A DNA stretch of 64,000 nt, from positions 4,588,001 to 4,652,000 of the forward strand of contig OY751492.1 of the NCBI GenBank assembly GCA_963565915.1, given 5' to 3'. Within the stretch, counting starts at the first letter, position 1; every line of letters starts with the position of its first letter. Below are positions 30,178 to 40,800 of this stretch, in pieces. The position numbers were made by a program, and so were the translations under genes. The notes beneath the pieces were generated by a model. It did not search any database, was not told the DNA's origin, and saw nothing but the letters and a program-made list of their open reading frames with translations. Origin of the DNA: Entoloma clypeatum (lineage: Eukaryota > Basidiomycota > Agaricomycetes > Agaricales > Entolomataceae).

Positions 30178-30895
30178 TATCTCGTGGCACTGGCGGCTCA
30201 CAGAGTTGTCCCCTTGACCAGAAAATGTTAGCTGTTTACATGAACTACACACGAACCATATAACATAGCAATAAGGACATTATCATCATGAACAGATCGT
30301 CGCTCTCCATTAACATACAAGCCCCCCACCCCGCGTAGCATGCCCCGAAAGGTTATAGTAGCTCTCTCGCCTGTGCGACGATAGCTGTTGCTTCCTGGAA
30401 ACGCGGGGTAATCACACAATCAAATGGCAAAGGACGTCTAGGCAAGATTCAAGGAGTGCCGTGATATGTCATCTCTCTCCCTCCAGCAAAAGAAAAAGAA
30501 AAATCTTACACGACGACGCCAGAATTAACGGTTTCCAACGTGTCTGGAATGATGGGTTGCCCTGTTTCGTCCTTCACAGCAGAGATATTCGCCGCCCAGA
30601 GGATACACGCGATGTTGATGAAGAGACTGTCGTTGGCCATATGCCGTCCCAAGCAAATCCTGTGGAAAGAGTCATGTGTTGATTTGAGCTCTGATACGTA
30701 ATGCATCATCGTACCTCAGTCCAAAGCCCTTAAGAGGAGGCGAGAGCTGTCACGAGGAGAGCGACGGGGGAAAGTTGACGACGCACATATGTTACATGCC
30801 CTAAGAGTAGACAGTGAGGAAAAGCTGCTGCTTGAGTGTTGAAATAATGAAGAGCTCGGAAGAAGAGTCACCTTCTAAAAGTGAAAGAGAGAGGT
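30178..30895. repeat. Direct repeat, right copy
   Basis: The counterpart of 27195-27772; it includes the 3' end of P450-2. The block at about 30222-30370, absent from the left copy, contains the last codons and the stop of P450-2. Confidence 0.8.
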
Positions 30896-32871
30896 ACCTT
30901 CGGCGTGGGTAGATTTCGTTGTTTAATGGGGGGAAAAAGACGCACCATCCTTGGTATCCGCCAAGGCAGGAGATAGCTGTCCGCGTTCGTCGATGAAGCG
31001 ATCCGGATTGAAGTCGTCCGCATCATCTCCCTGTGACAAAGTCAATGGTACTACGAAATACAGATGCGAAGTGGAACCCACGTAGATAGCTTTATCACGG
31101 TTCATACACCTAAAGAGGGCAGTTATGAGTCTCTCCCCATGGAGATATATTAATTCTGCGTTATACCATACGTTGGCCATACAGATTGTGCCTTTCGGGA
31201 TGAAGAAGCCCTGATACCAATCGTCCTAGAAGTATCAGAAACCTCAGAGCTAGACCATCTGACAATCGTGAACACTACCTCGGTCGTGCAATGCTGCGCT
31301 CCTGTCCCCCGCAAGATTGCTCAGCACAGGTTGCAACGATTCATTAGTATTCGACAAGGCTCACCAAGAGGAGCAACACTTCTCCAGCGAAGTAGCTCGC
31401 GCAACGTGGCACGAAGGTAGGGGAGACTATCCCGATCTCGAAGCGTAGGCATGCGAAATCGACCGACGACCCTGTCAAGCTCTTCTTGGCACTTATTTTG
31501 CTTGTCTGGGGAGGCGATCATGGCGAGCATGAACCACATCATTACAGTAGCCGTCTGCAGATCTTAGATAGTAGCTCCCGCGATGGTGTTGAATGATTCT
31601 CACGGTTTCAGCCCCTGCAGCACTGAGAGATGTGAACCCGGGTACCACCCTGAAAATCGTGAGATACGCACTACACGCTCCCTGTCAACCACGCTGCTTC
31701 TTTGTCATTCAGATGATGACGGTGCCGCTCTCGAATCAGACTTCCCGCGAAGCTCGGGCGTTCGTCCCCTTCATTCTGCAAAAATAAGGCATACGTCGGC
31801 GCAAGGCAAAAAAACGCGAGATAAAGAACTTGAACGGTACAATGCGACGCTGGACTCCGCGGAACAGGCTCTCGAAGAATGCCGAGTACCTTTCGTGCCC
31901 CTCCTCTGCCTCTCTTTTCCACCTTGCCACCAACGACGGAACGTGCTTTAGCCATGGAAAGAATTCAACGAAATAATGGCCTGTACTGGCAAAGTCGAGA
32001 ACCGCATCGTTGAATCTGTCTACGGTCATGACTGTGGGGTCTTCGTTGGTTGCAACGGTCGGGAGATCGTATACGACCGATAGCACAGTGGATGCCGACG
32101 CTCTGCGCCCACGAATCAATGAAGATTCGAATTATCGATCGATAAGGGACACTCACCGGCGCAATTCATCGACCCAGACACTGGAGTTTCGCAATAAGCC
32201 TTCTGTCAATAAAATAGCTTCCTTTGACTGAACGGGATGAAATTCGGCGACGCGCATCTTGTGCAGTGCCTTTTGACCAGCGCGACGTAATTTCCGCCAA
32301 CTGTGCGGGAGTGGTCAGTCCAACATAACGTATTCTCACAGAAGCAGGAAGGTTTATTTTTACGCACAATCCGCCGTATTTGACGATGACGAGGAGGAGC
32401 CCGCGGGTGAATATCTCGGATGCCACTGGAGGGTATTGTGTTAAGACCATGATCATGTGAAGGACGAGAACTGTGGCTTACAAATGAAACGAGGACGATC
32501 ACTATAAATGTGTCCCCGACGATCCAACAAATCAGCTGCGGCTTGGTGAGTGTTGAGAACGAGCATTTTTTGACCCGCGGCAGTGATGTACATGATTGGA
32601 CCTGCATCGGGGAGAGAATCATGATCAGTTTTGGAAGGGTAGAAGTACTCGGAGCTGTCGACGTTCCATACTGATCCTTCCAGGTCTCGAACTCTTTCCA
32701 TGGCCGGGTGGACAACTGGAAGAGGTTACCGAAGAATGGGACTCCCTTCGGCCCAGGTGGCAACTTGTAAGTGGGTTGGCTATTGATGGTTCTGATAGTA
32801 GCGTAGATCGAAGCGAGGAAAACAGACGTCCAAAGTGCGAACAGTGAGTGTGCTGCGAAATTGAGAGTCAT
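30353..32871 (-). CDS. Cytochrome P450 monooxygenase (P450-2), paralog of P450-1
   Basis: Start MTLNFAAHSLFALWTSVFLA at 32871 (membrane anchor), then YKLPPGPKGVPFFGNLF, MYITAAGQKMLVLNTHQAAA, DLLDRRGHIYSDRPRF, helix C WRKLRRAGQKA, helix I AAGAETTATVMMW, helix K ELLR in LPYLRATLRELLRWRS, CMNRDKAIYGDDADDFNPDRF and the heme loop KGFGLRICLGR (Cys codon 30653-30655). The end is FDCVITPRFQEATAIVAQARELL, stop at 30353. All introns are GT-AG where checked, except that the first shows no clean in-phase donor, as in P450-1. Helix I again lies across a 19-nt exon (31604-31622). Predicted ER-bound monooxygenase; substrate unknown. The gene appears intact. Confidence 0.82.
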
Positions 32872-33417
32872 CGTCGGATGAGGGAATTGTTTGCAGTAGC
32901 GTTTTGTTGGGAGGTGTCCGCATTTTAGCGTCACTCACCTGGTCAGGTGCACCGATGAACGGGACAGAAAGTCTCTCATGCCAAGTAGATCCGAGCAGAA
33001 CGCCCACCGATAAGTAGTGCCTGTGGGGTTATGGCAAGAAAACAGTGACAGCTTATCCAATGACATACGTCAAACGTATGTCAAAGTCTTGATAAAACCA
33101 TAATAAGGATTCATCGTAAAAAACAGGTGCGAAAGTGGTTGACCTGAACCATCATGACGCGAATCGAACTCTACGCATCGCACTTTGGTGAGATCGTCCA
33201 ACGTCTCGGGCACCACATCAAGGGGAATCAACCAGCACAGTGCCATCCCAGGGTTGGTGTGTGTCGTTAACGGGAGTTCTTGCCTGGGTCTGATCAGTTC
33301 ATGATCGAGAATGCAAACCTGAATTTCATTACTAACTGTTTTGGCTTAGGAGTTTTTGGCTGTGGGAGGACATCACGGACCGACTCGCCGTATCGTCCAA
33401 AATCCACCTTGTCAGTG
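32872..33417. other. Upstream region of P450-2, no gene recognised
   Basis: Contains a short direct repeat (ACATACGTCAAACGTATGTCAAAG near 33062) and otherwise nothing identifiable. Confidence 0.35.
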
Positions 33418-33506
33418 GGTGACATGGTTAAGCGGCCCAAGGCGCCAGAATCGGGATGTACAGGATTTTGTCCGTAAAGGCGTGAGTTCGAATCTCAGGA
33501 AGGCGT
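33418..33506 (+). pseudogene. Decayed tRNA-Leu
   Basis: GGTGACATGG, AAGGCGCCAGAATC and CGTGAGTTCGAATCTCA align with the tRNA-Leu at 24718. The 3' acceptor strand (GGAAGGC) no longer pairs with GGTGACA. The anticodon region is expanded and its stem is lost, and the D arm is altered. The B box is intact, so Pol III transcription may persist. Confidence 0.75.
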
Positions 33507-34565
33507 GGATGACTCTTTTGGCCGTTGCGCCTATCGGTTTTACTGGCTATTCTTACCAGAGGAATGCAATAGATGTTGCGATAGAAATAGAATGATGCGG
33601 CACGGATCGTGGAACGAGTGGTGGGTGACCCTGGTCGTGATCCAACAAACTTGGACATTGGTCCCTGATTCGTTGCCCACTTCATCACCGCATTCGAATT
33701 TTGCTGTCGGGATTGATGCCTCTTATCTATACTGCACAGGGACTGTGACGCCTTGAGGTGAAGTGAATATGCGTAGGGCATGGCGGACGATATTGCAAGT
33801 ATGCTGGTCAGCGAACGTAGATCTCGGCGATTCACGGCCAAAGCAACGGATAACACTCGGTGAACGGTGGTTGGTGTATATTGATCGACTGTTATCAATA
33901 GACAAATGTCTGCTTCGGGGAGACTAGGTGGTTGGGGGGACGGGAGATTCTGAGGTGAATGAAGGCGAGGCTGGCCGATTATGGGCCGAAACTAGATGAC
34001 GTGGCGATGTGTTGGTACTACAGTAATAACCCATACAAGAAGCAGAAGGGGTGGAAAACGTACGTTGCTTTTGACGAGAAATCCTTGCCCAAGACGATTT
34101 TTCCGTCTTCATGCTTGCTTCATCCTCCTCCTCTTTGGGCGAACATGGATACCCAGGTCTTTCAACCTTAATAATGAGTGCCCAGAGACGATGGAGGAAG
34201 TGGCTACTAGTCGACCATGGCAACTTTTCTTCGAGATTAGATGTTGGCGCGTAGTTAGGAGGATCGCCAATGAGTAGAATCTGTAGCACAGGTGAATGAG
34301 TGCACAGCCACACGGGTCACGCTCTCCCATTGACGATCTCAAGTTGGCTGAGTACTGATCTGAGAAGCTTGCTGCTTTAGTGAGAGCCGGATCACTAGCT
34401 ACAACTGGTAAAATTCAGGCGGCATACCGTTGTTTAGGGAATCTCGACCCATCATTTCAATGACATGGCTGTGGTTAAAGACAGTGGCAGATGAGTAATG
34501 CAGGACACCTACAGTTACGTTCACGGACCTGCAAGGCCAAGGATCACTCAAAGGCCCTCTTCATC
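33507..34565. other. Intergenic, no gene recognised
   Basis: Overlapping frames up to 156 codons (33428-33898 minus) show no domain. Probably non-coding. Confidence 0.4.
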
Positions 34566-34737
34566 TTTTTTTTTTTTTTTTTTTTTAAAACCTCATTTTA
34601 TATTCTGGCGCCCGATCACAGTCTGGTCTTGTACACTAAGTTACAAATTTAATGAACACTACATATGATAGTATTGGAGAGCAATACCCTGTGGTCACGG
34701 CACATGTGCGGAGAGAAATATATAAGTATCCGAGAGT
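34566..34737 (-). mobile_element. 3' end of a LINE: poly(A) and 3' UTR
   Basis: A run of 21 T's (34566-34586) is the poly(A) tail on the minus strand. It is preceded there by GAATATAAAATGAGGTTTT and UTR-like sequence. Removing copia B0 with one copy of its GGGGT duplication joins this piece to the LINE ORF end at 47078-47712, in the right order and orientation. Confidence 0.7.
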
Positions 34738-34742
34738 GGGGT
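34738..34742. other. Target-site duplication of copia B0 (left)
   Basis: GGGGT, repeated at 47073-47077 on the far side of B0. Confidence 0.88.
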
Positions 34743-35050
34743 TGTTGAAGTTCCACCTGGGCACTAGCCACAGATGTACTGAGCAACACAGCTACAGTGG
34801 AAGTACTCTACTTAACCGTTCTAGCCACTTACATGGTTTGGGAGGGTGAGGCTGGTGAGAGCGGTTGAGGCTGATGAGAGCGATGGAGCTGGTTAAGAGT
34901 CAAGAGACAACTTGTTGATATTGACAGTTTCCTGGTCTTATATACCGTACTACTGTTTGTACCAACCAAATAAGTATGTAATTGAAGATGTCTAAGGTCA
35001 CGTGATATAATCTAATCTAATCTAATCTACGTGATGGAAAAGTTTCAACA
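34743..35050 (-). repeat. 3' LTR of copia B0
   Basis: 308 bp with TGTTGAA/TTCAACA ends. It is followed on the minus strand by the GGGGT duplication. The G7 purine tract lies at 35051-35057. Confidence 0.95.
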
Positions 35051-35116
35051 CCCCCCCATATTTAGTACATACTTCTAAATACATTTTTACTTTTTCCCAT
35101 GTAGGTACTCTTTCGT

Positions 35117-37210
35117 CTAGTTTTTAAGTAATCTGAAGTACGGGATAAACTTGCTAAAGAGGACTTTCCCCAGATTCTTAGTTAAAAGGTCTGCAGGGTT
35201 ATTCACTCCTTTGATGAATTCGACCGTAATGATGCCTTCGGATACTTTTTCTCTGACGAAGTGGAATCGCACATCGATGTGCTTGGACCGCTTTTCAGTT
35301 ACAGGGTTGGATGTGATAAAGACGGAGCCATTGTTATCTCCATAGATCGGGACTGATCCAATCTGCATCCCAAGTTCGGCAAGCATGCTTCTAAGCCATG
35401 TCACTGCGCGACTGCAATCTGATAGCGCCATGTATTCTGCTTCCGTGGAAGAGAGGGCAATGCTTTTCTGCGCTGATGAAACCCATGTTACTGCTCCAGA
35501 CGCCAGCGATATGAAGTAACCAGTGGTGGACTTCCTGGTGTTTTCATCTGATGCCCAATCGGAGTCTGTAAATGCGTAGATTCCTTTCCCAGAATCACCA
35601 TCATACATGATTGCATAATTTTTTGTCGCCTTCAGATACCTGCAAATATCCCTAGCCACTGTTAAGTAGGTGAAAAGTCGGACACTTCGTCGGAGTCCGT
35701 CGGAGGTTGGACGAAGGACTGAGGCCGGAGCGGAACTCCGGGAATGCGGAGGAACAACGAAGGGGAGGGACGTGGCTTCAACATATGTGTTGCGCCGCCG
35801 TTTGTTGGATAAGGTGTCCCAATTTCAGGAGGTCGGAGGAGAGGTCGGAGATGCGGAGGTCCTCGGAAAGATCTCGGTGAGAGACACGTTGACGTGGAAA
35901 TGGTCGGACGACGTCGGAGTTGTGACTCGGACACAGTACTGAGCTCGTCGAAGGGTAACGATGGAGGAAGAGCAGTAGATGAGGATGTCGTCGGCGTATT
36001 GTACCACAGCGAGGATCTCTGGCATGAACGGGGAGTAGAGGAGTGAACTTTGTTGATATTCGAACTGAGGAACTACAGGTATGGTACAAGCTTAAATATC
36101 TAAATGAGATTACTTTACGGAGATGGTCGGAGTAGGTCCGGAGTTGTGGCGTAAGTTGCCAGGGACTGTAACGAACATCGGAGATGTCGGTCAACGGACC
36201 ATGCGGAAAAGGCGATGCATAAGTAAACGGGAATATGAATATGAAATGCATAAAGGCATGGAGTTATGAATATGAAATGCACGATGGCAACGTGCGGAGA
36301 TGTGGAGGTAACGGATGTCCGGAAAGTCCGGAAAGTCGGAGGACGATCGGAGTGGATCGGAGATTCGGAGACGGATATAACAGCCACTTCTAAATGGCGT
36401 TTGGTGGGATTTGCGGAAAACTGCGACATTTTGATCACAGCGAAACAAATGTCGGGTCTTGTCCTGATCATCAAGTACAATAGTGATCCGATGACGGATT
36501 GGTACTTGGATCTGAGTTCTGCATTGGGTTCATCTTCGGACTTCATGGGTTTGTAGCCCATCGGGAGTGGGGTGTGGGTGGCATTGGATTCGCTCATCCC
36601 CATTCGTGCGAGAATTTTCTCAAGGTAAGGTACTTGATCAATGATGATCTTCTTCCCACATTGCCTTATTTGGATTGAGAGAAATTCTTTCGGTTCCCCA
36701 TTAGACACTAGGTGGCCTAGGTCCCTACATTCTCATGTTGTCATGAAGGCCTTCTTCTTCTCTAGCGTGTACTCTTGGTTTGTGCCGCGAAAAGCAGAGT
36801 CATCGACATAAATGACGGCGATTACAGTTTCCCCTTTGGTACTTGTGTGAATGAAAACTCCCGCATCGGAGTGAAGCCGGACAAAACCGAGCTTTTTCAT
36901 GGAGGAATCGAGTTCCCTCCACCAGGCTAATGCGGCCTGCTTAAGTCCATATAGGGCTTTGTATAGTCGGTACACGAAGTGTTCTTTCCCTTTTACTATG
37001 TAGCCCTCAGGCCGTTGCATGTAAATTTCCTCATGGAGTGTTCTGTAGAGGAAGGCTGATGAGACGTCCAAGAATGTCATGAACCACCCTTCAAGGGCTG
37101 TCAATGCCAGAATTAACCGGACAGTCTCGTACCTCACTACCGGTGAAAAGATTTGATCGAAATCGATCCCTTCTACCTGTGAGAAGCCTTTTGCAACCAG
37201 GCGCGCTTTC
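35117..37210 (-). pseudogene. B0 pol, RT and RNase H half
   Basis: On the minus strand it holds RT from MRYETVRLILALTALEGWFM and SAFLY, through the catalytic YVDD (near 36805), QVPYLEKILARMG and ICFAVIKMSQFSANP. After the 723-bp insert it continues ARDICRYLKATKNYAIMYDG, RNase H TDSDWASDENTRKSTTGYF, SSTEAEYMALSD and KHIDVRFHFVREKV to the stop at 35117. A 1-nt type break near 36730 also shifts the frame. Sequence is very close to B1. Confidence 0.88.
35660..36382. mobile_element. LTR-like insert (723 bp) in B0, TSD GCCAC
   Basis: Bounded by TGTTAAGTAGG and GGATATAACA, with TGTTA/TAACA terminal inverted repeats. GCCAC is present at both sides (35655-35659 and 36383-36387) but once in the uninterrupted copia sequence. 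No internal LTR pair is seen, so it is most simply a solo LTR of a family not otherwise present here. It is packed with about twenty (T/C)CGGAG motifs. On the minus strand 35930-36030 it encodes a stretch like the RT catalytic block (AVVQYADDILIYCSS), which is unexpected for an LTR. Confidence 0.75.
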
Positions 37211-37520
37211 TGTTGAAACTTTTCCCATCATGTAGATTAGATTAGATTAGATTACATCACGTGACCTTTACATATCTTCATTACATACTTGTTTGGTTGG
37301 TACAAACAGTAGTACGGTATATAAGACCAGGAAACTGTCAATATCAACAAGTTGTCTCTTGACTCTTAACCAGCTCCATCGCTCTCACCAGCCTCAACCG
37401 CTCTCACTAGCCTTACCCCCTCCAAACCATGTAAGTGACCACAGCGGTATCGTAGAGTACTTCCACTGTAGCTATGTTGCTCAGTACACCTGTGGCTAGC
37501 GCCCAGGTGGAACTTCAACA
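37211..37520 (+). repeat. 5' LTR of copia B1
   Basis: TGTTGAA...TTCAACA. Within it are (AGATT)4 near 37232, CACGTG near 37258, TATATAA at 37318-37324 and a splice-donor-like CATGTAAGT at 37428-37436. Confidence 0.95.
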
Positions 37521-37533
37521 GGTTATGGGCCCC
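37521..37533 (+). promoter_or_regulatory. PBS of copia B1 (initiator tRNA-Met half)
   Basis: GGTTATGGGCCCC is complementary to the anticodon arm of initiator tRNA-Met (GGGGCCCATAACC). Drosophila copia is known to prime from a cleaved tRNA half at a very similar GGTTATGGGCCC sequence. Confidence 0.8.
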
Positions 37534-37883
37534 GGATAGCAGAGGGACTTGGGAAACGCTGGCAACAGCGAGTACCTGCCCACTCTACCCTGGTTGGCAA
37601 AGAACCGATCGAAAGATCTAGGTTCTGAGTCTTACTTCTTCACACATGAACCTGGGAACGTCATTACGACAAGTACCTGTCATGAGACGTCCCTAAGGGG
37701 ATTGACCTAGTACACTCCATGTGGAAACGTTGATCGCACCTTATACGTTTCTGACATATAAAGGGTTTTCCCATGACCGCTATTCCTAAAGGGAATATGT
37801 CATAAGGAATCATTTAATTGTTTTCTTGAATCATATTCATAACACATCACTGATTGGGAACCCTTTCTTAGATTCATCTAAAA
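37534..37883 (+). other. B1 leader; possible intron end before gag
   Basis: Untranslated leader. CTGAT followed by CCCTTTCTTAG at 37851-37871 looks like a branch point and 3' splice site 13 bases before the gag ATG. With the LTR donor at 37431 it would define a 441-nt intron that removes the PBS. The same signals occur in B0. Confidence 0.5.
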
Positions 37884-40800
37884 ATGTCTACCTCTCGCTC
37901 TGCTCTTGACATCATCACCCCCTTCGACGGTATCGACTACCAGAGCTGGGCCGAAAAGATGAAGTCTTACCGCCTCCATCAAGGAGTCTGGCGCATCGTC
38001 TCTGGCAACATCACTCGTCCTGTGATCGCTGACTTCACCACCACGGTCTCCACCCCTGGGGCCACTGCTGCTGCTCCCCCTGTGCTAACTACCACGATCG
38101 ACCAGCCCGGCTTCCGTAAGGAAGAAAAAGCCTGGATCAGGGACGACGACATAGCTCTGGGGGCGATACGCCTGAAGGTCTCTGAGGCGATCAGACGCCA
38201 CATCAAGGACAGCACCTCGGCACTTGACGCGTGGAAATCGCTGAAAGATAACTACTCTAAGGTATCCCCGGCTGTCATCTTCGGCGACTTCAAGACCGCC
38301 GCTACCTTCAAGCTGTCAGGACGCGACCCCGTGCCTGAAATCGAACGCCTGGGGTCTCTTTTCGCTCAGCTCGCCGATTCGAACTTTGTCGTCCCCGATC
38401 TGATGCAGGCAATGATCCTCGCCAATGCGATTCCCGACGCCTGGTCGTCACTCTCCACCGCCCTTTTCCAGGTCTACGACGCCGACGATTTCACCTACAA
38501 AGCCGTCGCCGAGAGCATCATCTCGGAGTACAGACGCAAGTATTCGGTCGGGTCTACTCGTGCGTCCAATGAGCAGGCCCGGAAAATTTCCGGGACAAAG
38601 CGCAAGGGACAGGACCCTAAATGGGAAAGGCAGCAAAAGCCAAGTACCTCGCAGAACGATGCTGACGAGCAGCCTAACTCGACCGACCATAGTACCACTT
38701 CTGAAAAGAAGAAGGGAAAAGGATGATGGCGCAATCAGAAGAAAAACGCCAACACTGCGGACAACGCGTCCGAACATGTGGAGGAAACGATTGAGTTTGT
38801 TGCTCCTGCCATCCACTTCCCTCCTCTTCCGGCACCGTCCTTCACCACCGTCACTGGTCGCGGGAAAACGACAAGTACCGCCCAGCCCGATTCCGCAAGA
38901 ATGCAGTCGCTCCTGCAGCGTATGAACCCGCCTCCGTCACAGTACACTGGGCTTCCTTCTGGAAGACCATCCGTGTGGAAAAAGAACGACCATGTCCGCA
39001 AACTCGCGCGCGGCATTGGTGCTCGCCCCTCAGGGTCGAATCTTCGTATCCTAGATACCATCATTCCTAACATCGACGAAAGGCCGGCTAAACAGCGTCG
39101 CGTAGCCCCGTCGATAGAAGAATCGCTGAAGATGATGGACATAGACCATCAAAGCGAGCGGATGGGGCCGGAACAATTCGAAGATGGGCTGATTGAACTT
39201 GACGGTTCGTCACATCCCTCTCCCTCTCCTAAATCTGACCAATTAAGGAAAACTAATAACACCTCCTTTCAGACATGTAAAATATTAGCTAGTACTAGTG
39301 CAGAATGTATGGATCATATTGACAGCGATCTATATAAAAAATATACAAAGCACTTTGTGTCATGCACACACTGTAAGGAGAAAGAACGCGCACAATGGAT
39401 CTTAGACTCCGGTGCCTCGTTACACTTTACCCATGAGTTTAAAGACTTCGCGTACTACAGGCCTCTCAAGGCTAAGCGATTTGTCCAAACAGCTGCAAAG
39501 GGAAAGAAACTGGAAATTCTCGGAGTTGGGGCCGTTCCAGTACGGCATACCCTAAATGGGGAAGTAAAAACCCATCTTCTCCGACCTGTATTCTACATTC
39601 CGGACATGGACACACACCTATTGTCCCTAGGTGTCTTCCTTAATCATGGTTACAAAGTAGACGGAATGCGCGGAGAAATTTACATCTCCAAAGAACAGAA
39701 CAAAATACAGTTCTCGCCTCACATTCTTGGACAAACCATTTATTGGTTAGACACTGAAATACGCTATGACCAAATCCACGCGATCTCTAGCGAAATCACT
39801 GTTGAAATCTGGCATAAACGCCTTGGCCACCCAAATGACCAGGCGCTCAATAAGATTCCCACCAGTACCAAAGGAGTACCCAAAACATTAGTATGTGAGA
39901 AATCACAGGAAAACTGCACAGGGTGTCTCAAAGGGAAAATGCCGAATCAGTCATACCCCAATTCAATAACGAGGGCTGTCAAACCCTTCGATCTGATTCA
40001 TTCAGACCTGAAACAGATATCCACGGCATCGTACCACAAGTACAAATATTTCCTTACCTTTTTGGACGATTTTTCTTCCCATGTCTGGGTCGTCTTGCTT
40101 AGGAAAAAGTCAGGCGCCATCACGGCGCTGAAACAATTCCTTGCGATGATCCAGAATCAATTCGCCGCCACCCCTAAAAAATGGCGGGTTGATGGAGGTG
40201 GAGAATTTGACGAATACAAAGATGTACTTGCCGATCATGGAATTCTGATTGACATCACGCTCCCATATCAGCACCAGCAGAATGGTAGAGCAGAAAGGAT
40301 CAATCGAACACTATGGGAAAAATCTCAGGCATTGCGCTTCGATGCATGCTTACCGCCTATGTGGTGGGAATTCTGTTTGGAACACGCAGCATTTCTCTAC
40401 AACAGAACCCCCATGCAGCGTCTTGAATGGAAAACCCCTTACTTCAGGGTGACCAATGAGATCCCCGACATGTCCAGCGTCAGAGTATTTGGATGTCAGG
40501 CATATGTATATATCCCAAAGGAGAAACATAGGAACTCCCTGGAATCAAGATCCCGATTGATGATCTATCTCGGATCAAAACCAGGGGTCAAAGGATACCG
40601 CTTCATGGATCCTGAGACCAACACGATTTTCATGGGCGGGAAAGCTATCTTTGATGAAAGCAAGTACCCTAGATGCCACATCGACCCGTTGCCAGAAAAC
40701 CACCCAGAAATGGAAAATCCAGAGCCGGCTGATGAGTTTGAGGATCTCATTCCCGGCAGCAATGACGACGATAGTCACAACGAAACACCTCATAACCCAG

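Noticed and set aside
18252..32871. Secondary-metabolite cluster around the P450 genes
   Set aside because: No backbone synthase, transporter or cluster regulator is seen between or beside the P450s.
33418..33506. Second functional tRNA-Leu
   Set aside because: The acceptor and anticodon stems do not pair, so I list it as a decayed copy.
34566..34586. T21 as Pol III terminator or microsatellite
   Set aside because: No Pol III gene precedes it. Orientation and context fit the LINE poly(A) better.
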